Origin: Marinomonas mediterranea MMB-1
GTDB lineage: Bacteria > Pseudomonadota > Gammaproteobacteria > Pseudomonadales > Marinomonadaceae
Length of the DNA: 64,000 nt
Direction: 5' to 3'
NCBI RefSeq assembly: GCF_000192865.1
Contig: NC_015276.1
Span: forward strand, 2,976,001 to 3,040,000
In this document: piece after piece, positions 45,624-53,806 of the stretch
Layout: each line of letters opens with the position of its first letter
How positions within the stretch are numbered: position 1 is the first letter of the stretch
Notes under the pieces: model-generated
What the model saw: the letters and a program-made list of their open reading frames with translations, nothing else
What the model was told of the DNA's origin: nothing
Databases searched by the model: none
Position numbers and translations under genes: made by a program

Positions 45624-46592
45624 ATGAATCTACGTATTAAAAATAAATATTGGCTTGCCACTCTGGGTGTTCTAGCCATCACTTTGCAGGGATGCGAGGA
45701 TAAGTCAGCCGCCACTGCATCTTCTACCACCGATCAATTTTCTAAACCTATCACCGTCACTCATGAACTGGGCACTGCTGTGATTGACCACCGTCCACAA
45801 CGAGTGGCAGCACTGGACATGAATGAAGTGGACTTTCTAGACCAACTAGAGATACCTATCGCAGGCATGGTGAAAGACTACGTCCCTCATTACCTAAAAC
45901 AGTATAAGAATGATACATCTATTAAAGATTTAGGTGCCATTGTTCAACCCAATATAGAACGCGTGCACACGTTAAAGCCCGACCTCATTTTAATGACCCC
46001 TTTGCACGCAGCAAACTATCAAGAATTAGCAGATATTGCACCCACCCTACATTTTGATGACAGCATCAAAAACCATATTACCAAAGTAGAAGAACACCTT
46101 ACCACGTTAGGGCAAATTTTCGGCAAAGAAGAGCTCGCTGAGAAAAAAGTCGAACAATTGCAAAGCAAAGTAAAACAAGTACAACAATTAGCAAGCAGCC
46201 GCCCTGAAAAGGCATTGGTGGTACTTCATAACAATGGTGCTTTCCGCAACCTCGGTCCAAACTCACGTTACGGCTTTGTTTTCGAAGAACTGGGCGTTAA
46301 AACGGCCAGCAAGGTGGCTGAAGCCTCGTTACATGGACAGCCAATCTCTAGTGAGTTCATCCAACAAGCGGATCCAGATATTCTCTATATTGTTGATCGA
46401 ACCGCAGTCATGGAACGTCGCTCAACGATTAACTATGACGATGTAAGTAACCCTCTTTTGCGACAAACCAAAGCATGGAAAACAAACCATGTTGTGTTTG
46501 TGGATGCAGACGCATGGTACATAGCAGCCTCAAGTCCAACTGCCATCAACATCATGCTGGATGACATTACTAAGGGATATAAAACAGAATAA
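45624..46592 (+). CDS. Siderophore-binding lipoprotein (FatB/BauB-like)
   Basis: 322 residues from the second ATG, which has GGAG six bases upstream. Signal peptide with lipobox LQGC (Cys near residue 25), then a class III binding-protein fold: VTHELGTAVIDHRPQRVAAL and DLGAIVQPNIERVHTLKPDLIL are typical of FepB/FatB-type proteins. Periplasmic carrier of the ferric siderophore. Confidence 0.87.
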   Translation: MNLRIKNKYWLATLGVLAITLQGCEDKSAATASSTTDQFSKPITVTHELGTAVIDHRPQRVAALDMNEVDFLDQLEIPIAGMVKDYVPHYLKQYKNDTSIKDLGAIVQPNIERVHTLKPDLILMTPLHAANYQELADIAPTLHFDDSIKNHITKVEEHLTTLGQIFGKEELAEKKVEQLQSKVKQVQQLASSRPEKALVVLHNNGAFRNLGPNSRYGFVFEELGVKTASKVAEASLHGQPISSEFIQQADPDILYIVDRTAVMERRSTINYDDVSNPLLRQTKAWKTNHVVFVDADAWYIAASSPTAINIMLDDITKGYKTE

Positions 46593-46614
46593 ATCAATTT
46601 TCTTGCACTTTATT

Positions 46615-46633
46615 GATAATGACTATCATTAAC
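46615..46633 (+). promoter_or_regulatory. Fur-box-like site upstream of the receptor gene
   Basis: GATAATGACTATCATTAAC matches the Fur consensus at 16 of 19 positions, 70 bases before the receptor start. The receptor therefore probably has its own iron-repressed promoter. Confidence 0.8.
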
Positions 46634-46702
46634 AATACGATTATTATACATATTATTAAGGCAAACCACTTATAATCTATAACAACGACAATAGGATGTT
46701 AC

Positions 46703-48991
46703 ATGAGTTCTCTACACTCTCAACTTGAATTACACCAGACCAACCTAAACAGCAAGCACAAAAAAAGTGCCCAGACAGAGCAATCCAGCCTGTTTAAGAA
46801 AACAGCTCTTAGCTTAGCAATTGCGGCGAGCGCAGCTTACTTATACAGCCCTAGCGTGCTTGCAGAGACAGAGACAGAAACAGAGAAAGCAAGCGATCTC
46901 GAAGAGGATAAAAGCAGTGTCACGCTTCCTGTACTGAAAGTCGTTTCCTCAAAAGAAAAAAAGCCCGTTTACTCGGGCACAGACGGACAAGTTTTAGACT
47001 CTAACCACACTGGCTTTTTAGGGGATAAAGACCCTTTAGATACCCCTTTTAGTGCCATTGGTTATACAGAAAAGTACATCGAAAACATTCAAGCCAATGA
47101 TATTTCCGATGTCATCAGCACAACAGATCCAGCGGTTTATACCAGCAACACCAGTGGTGAAAGCCGAGAAAGCTACGCGATTCGCGGCTTCACCTCCAAC
47201 AGCAACGATGCCACAGTGAATGGCTTAGCAGGTATGGCGCCTTACTACCGCAGCGCGACAGAAATGTATGAGAGTGTTGAAGTCTTGAAAGGCCCCTCTG
47301 CCATGCTAAATGGTATGGCCCCAAATGGCTCTGTAGGTGGAACAATTAACCTGACAATGAAACGAGCGCATGATGAGCCACTCACTCAATTAACGACCAA
47401 ATATATCTCCGACTCTCAAATTGGTGCAAGCTTTGACGTGGGTCGACGATTTGGTGAAGCTAATAGCTTAGGCATACGTGTAAACGGTGCTTTTTTATCG
47501 GGTGACGGAACCATTGACCATCAAGAAAACGAATCACAGTTAGGTTCGATTGGTTTAGATTGGCGAGGTGATCGAACAAAAATCTCCGCAGATATTTATC
47601 AAACAAAAGAAAATGTAGATGCACCGACTCGGGGTGTTACCGTCGCATCGGGCGTCGATATTCCTTCACCTCCTTCCACCGATACCCTTTTAAATCCAAG
47701 TTGGGCCTTTTATGAGAACGAAACGAAAGGAGCAATGATTCAAGGAGAACACGAAATCAGTAAGCAGCTTAGCGTATACGCTAAGACTGGTGTAACTAAA
47801 TGGAACTATACAGGATTGAGTGCCGACAGCGCGGAAATCATCAACTCAGCTGGCGATATAGAAACAACGCTAGGTGGCGTAAGTGATGATACTAAAAGGA
47901 CTGCACTCGAAATCGGCTTGAATGGCGAGTTTACAACAGGCTCCGTCATTCATGAAATCGCCACCAATGTGACTCGTTATGACGAAACATACAACTTGTA
48001 TGCTGGCAGATTTGGAGGGGTCACAATCAATAGCAACATTTATAACCCTGACTGGGGAACACTCCCGGATGGTATAGACTTAAATTTCCCACTACTATTA
48101 ACGACGGAAACGACCCTGACCAGCTTCGGCTTAGCCGATACGCTCTCTTTTGCGGAAGACAAATACCAACTGACATTGGGGGCGCGTCATCAGCAAGTTA
48201 AAACAGCGCAAACTGGCGGTATGTTATCAGCAGGTACTGAATACGACAAAAGTGCCGTTACACCTTCTGCTGCATTAGTCATCAAACTGACGGATGATAT
48301 ATCGGTCTACGCTAACTACATTGAAGGGCTTAACAAAGGGGATACAGCACCTACCACGGCTAGAGGCGGTGCTACGGTGCCTGAGAATGCTGGAGAGATC
48401 TTCTCACCGTACAAGACTAAGCAGAAGGAAGTTGGCTTAAAGCTTGATCAAGGCCTGTTTACACATACTATCAGCCTCTATGAGATTGAAAAGCCCAGTA
48501 GTTATACCGATACTGATACCAATATATTCGGCTACTATGGTGAGCAGCGCAACCGCGGACTTGAGTGGAACTTCTTTGGTTCACCGCTTGACAATCTACG
48601 TCTAATGGGTGGACTTGCGTACATCGACGCCGAACTCACTGCTACCAGTGGAGGCAGTAATGATGGCAATCAAGCGGCTGGCGTTCCCGATTGGCAAGCA
48701 AAGTTAGGGGCTGAGTGGGACACTTCATTTGTACGAAACCTAACCTTAACGGCCAATGCAAACTCTGTCTCTAGCCAATACCTGAACGCTGACAATGGAA
48801 GTTCTATTTCAGGTTACACAATCTTTGATGTGGGAGCTCGATATGCGACAACAATCGCTCAACTGCCGGTAACCATCCGAGCGAATATCAAAAACCTAGC
48901 AGATAAAGAAGCTTGGACAACAGCGAGTTATAACGATCTAGGTTTAGTAGAAGGTCGTAGCGTCAACGTTTCAGCATCAGTAAACTTCTAA
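46703..48991 (+). CDS. TonB-dependent siderophore receptor (FatA/BauA-like)
   Basis: 762 residues, AGGA upstream. A long signal peptide with hydrophobic core ALSLAIAASAAYLYSPSVLA (residues ~35-54) is followed by an acidic TETETE stretch and a TonB-box-like LPVLKVVSS. Plug domain ~95-235 (ESYAIRGFTSNSNDATVNGL, VEVLKGPSAMLNGMAPNGSVGGTINL), then a 22-strand barrel ending in VEGRSVNVSASVNF with terminal Phe. Siderophore receptor of the outer membrane. Last gene of the locus; a strong terminator follows. Confidence 0.9.
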   Translation: MSSLHSQLELHQTNLNSKHKKSAQTEQSSLFKKTALSLAIAASAAYLYSPSVLAETETETEKASDLEEDKSSVTLPVLKVVSSKEKKPVYSGTDGQVLDSNHTGFLGDKDPLDTPFSAIGYTEKYIENIQANDISDVISTTDPAVYTSNTSGESRESYAIRGFTSNSNDATVNGLAGMAPYYRSATEMYESVEVLKGPSAMLNGMAPNGSVGGTINLTMKRAHDEPLTQLTTKYISDSQIGASFDVGRRFGEANSLGIRVNGAFLSGDGTIDHQENESQLGSIGLDWRGDRTKISADIYQTKENVDAPTRGVTVASGVDIPSPPSTDTLLNPSWAFYENETKGAMIQGEHEISKQLSVYAKTGVTKWNYTGLSADSAEIINSAGDIETTLGGVSDDTKRTALEIGLNGEFTTGSVIHEIATNVTRYDETYNLYAGRFGGVTINSNIYNPDWGTLPDGIDLNFPLLLTTETTLTSFGLADTLSFAEDKYQLTLGARHQQVKTAQTGGMLSAGTEYDKSAVTPSAALVIKLTDDISVYANYIEGLNKGDTAPTTARGGATVPENAGEIFSPYKTKQKEVGLKLDQGLFTHTISLYEIEKPSSYTDTDTNIFGYYGEQRNRGLEWNFFGSPLDNLRLMGGLAYIDAELTATSGGSNDGNQAAGVPDWQAKLGAEWDTSFVRNLTLTANANSVSSQYLNADNGSSISGYTIFDVGARYATTIAQLPVTIRANIKNLADKEAWTTASYNDLGLVEGRSVNVSASVNF

Positions 48992-49031
48992 CATATTAAA
49001 GCTAAAACCTGTTAGATAATACAAACGTTAA

Positions 49032-49064
49032 GGGCTCCATTATGAATTAATGCAGCCCTTTTTT
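49032..49064 (+). terminator. Terminator after the receptor gene
   Basis: GGGCTCCATTA and TAATGCAGCCC pair with one mismatch around a five-base loop and are followed by six T. It marks the end of the siderophore locus. Confidence 0.88.
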
Positions 49065-49162
49065 ATGGGTAAAAGTGGACGAGATCAAGTACGCACAGTT
49101 CTATACATGGCCATGGTGTCAACCATTCAGTCCAATTCCATTTTTAAGGAACGGTATCAACG

Positions 49163-49336
49163 ATGAGTCACATCAGGAAAGCCAAAAAAGTCGCGATAAT
49201 TACCTGCGTCAACCTGACATCAAAAAGTAATTGCTATTTTAAATTCGATGGACAGATATGGGTCAATGTGACAAACACCAAAGGTTTAAGCTACCGATTG
49301 ACACCACAGCCTCTTGCTATGTTTCATGTACGATGA
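49163..49336 (+). CDS. Small hypothetical protein (57 residues)
   Basis: ATG at 49163 with AAGGA eleven bases upstream. Basic start MSHIRKAKKVAIITCVNL, then a beta-rich segment (CYFKFDGQIWVNVTNTKGL) and a TGA at 49336. No domain recognised. Convergent with the next gene, four bases apart. Could be a chance frame. Confidence 0.35.
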   Translation: MSHIRKAKKVAIITCVNLTSKSNCYFKFDGQIWVNVTNTKGLSYRLTPQPLAMFHVR

Positions 49337-49340
49337 TGCT

Positions 49341-49865
49341 TTAAACTTTTAGTGTCATCGCCTTGATAACGTCTTTCGCAACTAACACCGAATCACATTG
49401 TGTCGTATCTACTAGAATGTCATAAGGTAGATGCTTCGGTGTCGTTTCATACCCATGCTTTACTTCAGACAACGTGCGATCTTCACGCGCATTTACACGC
49501 TGCTCTAAACACGCCCACTCAGCGGTTAAACCTACATAAAAAACGCGAAACTCATTTAGGTAGCCTAACAGTTCATTTGCTCGACGATCGGTAGAGACGA
49601 CAACATCAAAAATCACCTTGTTACCGCAGTCCAATAGGCTCTTTACGCATGAAAATGTACCTGCCAATAGCGCATTACGGTCAAGAGTGTCCCACTTATT
49701 CTCATAATTACACCCATCTAGAATCATCTGATGCAAGGTATAAACGATGGTATCAATTGAAAAATTAAGCCAGACTTCGTGAGACAATTGCTTCTGCAAT
49801 TCTTTCGCTAACTGCGTTTTGCCCACGCATGATGGACCGTCAATTACAATTAGTTGATATGACAT
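49341..49865 (-). CDS. Chloramphenicol-phosphotransferase-like P-loop kinase
   Basis: 174 residues. P-loop GPSCVGKTQLAKELQ, LNFSIDT with the catalytic Asp, VIFDVVVSTDRR, FYVGLTAEWACLEQRVNAREDR and a final YDILVDTTQ follow the chloramphenicol phosphotransferase (CPT) family. Many members do not act on chloramphenicol. Forty-five bases after the channel-like gene. Substrate unknown. Confidence 0.72.
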   Translation of the reverse strand: MSYQLIVIDGPSCVGKTQLAKELQKQLSHEVWLNFSIDTIVYTLHQMILDGCNYENKWDTLDRNALLAGTFSCVKSLLDCGNKVIFDVVVSTDRRANELLGYLNEFRVFYVGLTAEWACLEQRVNAREDRTLSEVKHGYETTPKHLPYDILVDTTQCDSVLVAKDVIKAMTLKV

Positions 49866-49910
49866 TAAGAGTCCCTTCTATTTGGTAAGCTCTGAAACAT
49901 AATGCCTAAA

Positions 49911-50608
49911 TTAGCCGCGCGCTTTTCTGCTTCGGCTGGACTTAATAGTTAGTTTCATAAATGTACGCTCCCAAAAGCCAGCTTCAGAATCAAACGTATA
50001 GCTAGAGTTGATTTTTTGTACCTCGCTTAATATTCGGCGCTCTGTTTCCATAATTTCTGCCGAGGATCGCTCACTATAATATTCACCAATTTTAAAAATC
50101 GTTAGGCTAAGGGCTGCCCCCACTTCAAAGGCAATAATAATTCTACTGAATCCATCTTCCGCGACAATTTTCGAGTCCCCTAAAGTTGCCATAACAACTA
50201 CTGAGTAATATAAGCTATTCAGATAAGTAAGAGTGAGGTCTTGAAAGTAACTAAAGAAACCGTCGAATGAGAACAAATCATAATTGTCGACAGCCTTAAT
50301 CTCTCGTAGGCCGGATATCATTTGCTCTTTTGCATCGATTACTCCAATAAAAAAATAACCGCCAGCACAAAGCACTGCCAATGTAATGAAGAAGAACTTA
50401 AGCTCTTTGATTGAAGTTTCCTTTTTGCTTAGCTGTTTGATGAGATCAATTAGCAGCTTACCTATATAACCATAGAGAACAACCGCCAATAAAACTAAGA
50501 TCCACCCTGCTAAAAGTGCCCTTTTGCATAAGGGATCACAAGGCCCATTACAAATACACAGGCCGTGAAAAAAAGATTCTTTGAGTAAATTCTAGTTAAG
50601 TCTTCCAT
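49911..50608 (-). pseudogene. Ion-channel-like membrane protein, frameshifted near its N-terminus
   Basis: An ATG at 50608 with GGGGAG upstream gives MEDLTRIYSKNLFFTACVF and a first membrane helix, then hits TAG. The next frame continues with LLAGWILVLLAVVLYGYIG (second helix) and on to the stop at 49911. One extra base at the CCC of 50519-50521 joins them into ~232 residues. The end has a pore-like segment YYSVVVMATLGDSKI, where potassium channels have TVGYGD, and a last helix. The intact part (49911-50489, 192 residues) may still be expressed. Potassium-channel-like but with an altered filter. Confidence 0.6.
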
Positions 50609-50621
50609 TTGCTCCCCTATA

Positions 50622-50712
50622 AACTAACGCCAACCATAGTCAGAGCCAAAAAGCTGCATAGTGAGGTACGAGCGGCGCGGTTTTTTGCAGTCCGAGTTCA
50701 TAGCATTGTTAT
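50622..50712 (-). other. attC-like segment between two small genes
   Basis: On the minus strand the stop codon of the upstream gene lies within TTATAACAATG, and about 85 bases later comes TGGCGTTAG, followed at once by a ribosome site and ATG of the next gene. That is how integron cassettes are joined. The inner arms pair only poorly by eye, and no integrase is in the window. Confidence 0.35.
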
Positions 50713-51068
50713 AAGCCTTTTTCATCGGTTATCAAGCCATTAATGAATAAAGATATATCTTTCATGCCTTCTTCCATTGTCTCACTGAGAACCCCGCTTT
50801 TTGTATATACAGGAAGAATCATGCCTGATTTTTGAAATTCGTCTTGTTGGGAGAGAATCATGAGATACTCTGATAGTCGTTCTGGCTTGGTTGTTGGTCG
50901 AGACAAGTCCTTTTTAAAGGACTCTTCAAATCTAACTATCTCATCCTCATTATCAAAATCGTTTCTTTCGGCATAAACGACTCTGGCCAGCTTTTTATGA
51001 GACCATTTAAGCTTCCCCAATATTGACTTTATCTCGGTCTGAAGTTTTTGAGTACTTACTGTCCCCAT
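50709..51068 (-). CDS. Hypothetical protein
   Basis: 119 residues, start at 51068 after GAGGGGGAC. Mostly helical and charged. The beginning (LQTEIKSILGKLKWSHKKLARVVY) is reminiscent of a helix-turn-helix start, but no family is recognised. Its stop codon forms part of the attC-like segment. Divergent to the small gene at 51149. Confidence 0.5.
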   Translation of the reverse strand: MGTVSTQKLQTEIKSILGKLKWSHKKLARVVYAERNDFDNEDEIVRFEESFKKDLSRPTTKPERLSEYLMILSQQDEFQKSGMILPVYTKSGVLSETMEEGMKDISLFINGLITDEKGL

Positions 51069-51148
51069 TTGTCCCCCTCTCGTTTGCTAATCTCTATTTT
51101 CCATCCCAGCGGGGATGGTCAACATTTAACTTAATTAAGGAGACTAAC

Positions 51149-51298
51149 ATGTCTAAAATCAAGACTCCCATGACCTCGGCCGCTGCTGCAAGAATTCAGT
51201 CAGCCACCGCCAAAGCAAATGGCGGAAAAACCCCGAAAGGCTCTTTCGCAGCTAAGGCGCAATCGGCGGCTGCTAAAAATAGCACCAAGGCCAAATAA
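51149..51298 (+). CDS. Small Ala-rich protein with SMP-like motif
   Basis: 49 residues, with AAGGAG before the ATG. MTSAAAARIQSATAKANGG and GSFAAKAQSAAAKN resemble the repeat of plant seed-maturation (SMP) domains, which also occurs in short bacterial proteins. Basic and low-complexity. Nine bases before the next small gene, so probably co-transcribed. Confidence 0.6.
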   Translation: MSKIKTPMTSAAAARIQSATAKANGGKTPKGSFAAKAQSAAAKNSTKAK

Positions 51299-51307
51299 GG
51301 ACTTACT

Positions 51308-51442
51308 ATGCCAGACACATCAAACATGACTGACGAAGAACTTGATCTTTGGTCAGATATAAACAACCCAAACAATGACGCTGACATGGATGATTGGGCC
51401 GATGCTCACAATCCAAACAACGAGGAGTATTTAGAAGATTAA
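51308..51442 (+). CDS. Small acidic protein with internal repeat
   Basis: 44 residues, very acidic. Two copies of a W-[SA]-D-x-x-N-P-N-N motif (LWSDINNPNN, DWADAHNPNN). It starts nine bases after the basic SMP-like gene; a basic and an acidic small protein together could form a complex. A perfect nine-pair hairpin (GTAGCCTGC, GCAGGCTAC) follows at 51453-51479. Confidence 0.5.
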   Translation: MPDTSNMTDEELDLWSDINNPNNDADMDDWADAHNPNNEEYLED

Positions 51443-51475
51443 ACATTAACGAGTAGCCTGCGGTACTAAAGCAGG

Positions 51476-52012
51476 CTACTTGCATTCTTTCGCGTTATCC
51501 CTAAATACCTCCTGAAATCTGTCTTCATCGACCTTGTAGCGGATGTAAGAAATTTCATTCATAGTTTCCTCCAAAGCGCATAAGCAAATTTTCTTTTTTG
51601 ATCGATAGCCTTCATATGGAATTGCGTAACCGGAAGAATTTACACACACATCTAGTAAACTGTATTCAACACCTAACGGATATCGATTGTCAGTAACAAC
51701 ATACTCGATGAACTGGCTTGCACCAAATGAAACAACAGTCAGCAAAGCAGCTACTTTATAAGGCTTTGTAACCGTTATTTTCTTAATTGTTTTATTGCTG
51801 CTTCGGCACTTAATATACAGTTCTAAAAAATAACTTCTTTTGTCAGCTGTACAATCGTGAGTTCCTTTGGCTATTAATTCTTCGCTTTCATCAACATCAG
51901 ATGATCGTCCTTTTAATTGGAACGACTCCTTAACTTTTCTTTTAAAACTTGAAACTAATTCAAGTAAATCAGGAGGGCCATCTCCCCCCGAATCCGGTTC
52001 TTTCCAAAGCAT
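51476..52012 (-). CDS. Hypothetical protein with HflK-N-like start and one membrane helix
   Basis: 178 residues. The start MLWKEPDSGGDGPPDLLELV resembles the N-terminus of HflK (WNEPG..., GPPDLDE), a subunit that regulates FtsH, but the rest is not HflK. One membrane helix is likely at ~88-107 (KVAALLTVVSFGASQFIEYV). Eight cysteines in all, most in the C-terminal half (VCVNSSG, KICLCALEE). Preceded by repeat copy B. Confidence 0.5.
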   Translation of the reverse strand: MLWKEPDSGGDGPPDLLELVSSFKRKVKESFQLKGRSSDVDESEELIAKGTHDCTADKRSYFLELYIKCRSSNKTIKKITVTKPYKVAALLTVVSFGASQFIEYVVTDNRYPLGVEYSLLDVCVNSSGYAIPYEGYRSKKKICLCALEETMNEISYIRYKVDEDRFQEVFRDNAKECK

Positions 52013-52044
52013 CGATACTATTCCCGTGATCTCTATCGCTTACA

Positions 52045-52385
52045 ACAATTAAGGGTCATACGGCAACTTAACCGCAGTTATAACCGTCTGTTGAACTGCC
52101 GCGTCTTTACATAGGAGATTTACTTTTTTCATGGTGTGACCTCCCTGTGGCTTTGCGATGTGTTTTAGAGTGCTATTGTCTCTATATAAGACTAAGAAAA
52201 CTCTTTTTTGAACGTTTTAGTTTTACCCAGATTGTAGGTAATTGGCAAGCCTAACCCCTCAGAACCTTTCACCTGATCACGGTTGTTTGAACGCCAATTA
52301 GCCAGATCTTAGTCGCTTTCGCTTCTGACAATTTGACGCGACTTAACCAATAGTGAAAAGTTAAGGGTGGCCTGTATTGCTAATA
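52045..52385 (-). repeat. 330-bp repeat family, copy B
   Basis: On the minus strand it starts GCAATACAGGCCACCCTTAA, holds AATTACCTACAATCTGGGTA in the middle, then AGGGAGGT and ATGAAAAAAG at 52132. That ATG opens a 27-codon frame ending at 52049 (MKKVNLLCKDAAVQQTV...). An imperfect inverted repeat, CGGCAACTTAAC against GTTGAACTGCCG, covers its end. TTAAGGGT occurs near both ends in direct orientation. It lies directly upstream of the HflK-N-like gene. Confidence 0.75.
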
Positions 52386-52411
52386 TATCCGACGTGATTT
52401 CCTTGTTATAT

Positions 52412-52615
52412 TTATGGGTAATCTACTCCCCCATTAGGTTGCTTACAGTTAGTAATTCGTTTAAATGAAAGGGACCAACCTTTAGAAAAACCATACTTTT
52501 TAAGAGCTAAAATCGCATATTCTGAGCAGGTCGGCTCAAATAAACACGAATTACGTAGTCTCTTTGGGGCGATTGCCCGGTAAAAGAGTATTAATTTTAT
52601 AGATAGCCAAATCAA
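52412..52615 (-). CDS. YidD-like membrane-insertion factor
   Basis: 67 residues. LILFYRAIAPKRLRNSCLFEPTCSEYAILALKKYG and then ITNCKQPNGGVDYP follow the YidD family (CRxxPTCSxYAxxAlxxYG, RCxPxxxGGxDxxP). Usually yidD sits between rnpA and yidC; here it lies alone behind a DUF4177-like gene, so it is probably an extra copy. Amphipathic, inner membrane face. Confidence 0.82.
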   Translation of the reverse strand: MIWLSIKLILFYRAIAPKRLRNSCLFEPTCSEYAILALKKYGFSKGWSLSFKRITNCKQPNGGVDYP

Positions 52616-52617
52616 AG

Positions 52618-52860
52618 CTACTTTTCCTTACGGAATGTTATTACATAGTAACTATTTCTTTCAGCTTTCTTTCCACTAAGGGCATCGAAACAGCCAGGTT
52701 GAACATCAACACCAATACTGTCAACACGCTGAAATTCCCACCCATCAGATGCGTGTTCATTTACAACACCTTCTAAGTATGCAGCAGCTTCATTTCCTTT
52801 ATGGGCCTTCATTTGAACAGCTATATTTGGTGGAATTTGAACCATTTTATATTCAAACAT
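52618..52860 (-). CDS. DUF4177-like small protein
   Basis: 80 residues. MFEYKMVQIP, then NEHASDGWEFQRVDSIG and a final YYVITFRKEK follow the DUF4177 pattern (yeYkvv, lNexaaeGWel). Cytoplasmic, function unknown. Two bases before yidD and directly downstream of repeat copy C, so both genes may be read from that repeat. Confidence 0.65.
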   Translation of the reverse strand: MFEYKMVQIPPNIAVQMKAHKGNEAAAYLEGVVNEHASDGWEFQRVDSIGVDVQPGCFDALSGKKAERNSYYVITFRKEK

Positions 52861-52894
52861 TAATTATTTTCCTTATATGATTTAATGCGTACTA

Positions 52895-53220
52895 ATAAAT
52901 ATAATCGTCTGTTAAACTGCCGCGTCTTTATATAGGGAATTTGCTTTTTTCATGATGCGACCTCCCTGTGTCTTTGCGGTGTGTTTTCGAGTGCTCTTGT
53001 CTCTAAATCAGACGAAGAAGACTCTTTTTGAACGTTTTCTGCTCGACTATCTCTTTAGTTTTACCCAGATTGTAGGTAATTGGCAAGCCTAATCCCTCAG
53101 AACCTTTCGCCTGATCATGGTTGTTCCTTTAGTCAATTCGTTACGCCACTGAGCGCCGATTAGTCAGATCTTAGTCGCTCTCGCTTCTGACAATTTGATG
53201 CTACTTTACTGACATAGCAA
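52895..53220 (-). repeat. 330-bp repeat family, copy C
   Basis: Closest to copy B. Same middle sequence AATTACCTACAATCTGGGTA, the same AGGGAGGT and ATGAAAAAAG at 52953 (13-codon frame, stop at 52912), and the same KDAAV-coding segment. Lies directly upstream of the DUF4177-like gene in the same orientation. Confidence 0.75.
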
Positions 53221-53341
53221 GCGGATGAATCAACGAAAGTGGGAGTGTAACAAGCTAGGTGTCCTAGTATGAGCTACGGGCTGAGCTACCTGTTGGTAGA
53301 TTTTCTGTTTCGAGCGAGTCACTGACCCCTCCCTAACCCTC

Positions 53342-53549
53342 CCCTTAAGTAAGGGGAGGGAATCTGGGACACCACTGCTACCGACCCTGAGTAAGGGGAG
53401 GAAATCTGAAACACCGCTGGCACCGACCCTGAGTAAGGGGAGGGAATCTGAGACACCGCTGGCACCGACCCTGAGTAAGGGGAGGGAATCTGAAACACCG
53501 CTGGCACCGACCCTGAGTAACGGGAAGGTATCTGAAAAGCCGCTGCGAC
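53342..53549. repeat. 42-bp tandem repeat array
   Basis: ACCCTGAGTAAGGGGAGG begins at 53384, 53426, 53468 and 53510, exactly 42 bases apart, with a degenerate unit before and a partial one after. At the left end CCTCCCCTTA and TAAGGGGAGG form an inverted repeat. The 86-codon minus-strand frame across it is only the repeat read as protein. Confidence 0.88.
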
Positions 53550-53564
53550 ATAAATTTCAGGCAC

Positions 53565-53595
53565 AAAAAAGCCGAACACTAGGTTCGGCTTTCGT
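53565..53595 (-). terminator. Terminator of the tRNA-Val gene
   Basis: GCCGAAC (53571-53577) and GTTCGGC (53583-53589) pair; on the minus strand TTTTTT follows. It lies 30 bases beyond the tRNA 3' end. Confidence 0.85.
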
Positions 53596-53624
53596 GACTC
53601 ACTTAGGAAGTGAGTAGAATTCGT

Positions 53625-53701
<77 letters not shown>

Positions 53702-53806
53702 ACGAATTGGTGGTTATTATACGCAGAGGAATTCGATTGGCAAGCACTAAGCTAATAATTTTTAAGGTTTTATAAACTTTTTTGTCGGCTCTGCTTTGCG
53801 TCAATT

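Noticed and set aside
53342..53549. CRISPR array
   Set aside because: The units are direct tandem copies without unique spacers, and no cas genes are present.
53319..53579. 86-codon minus-strand frame with a repeating PSPYSGSVPAV pattern
   Set aside because: It is only the 42-bp tandem array read in an open frame; there is no ribosome site or family match.
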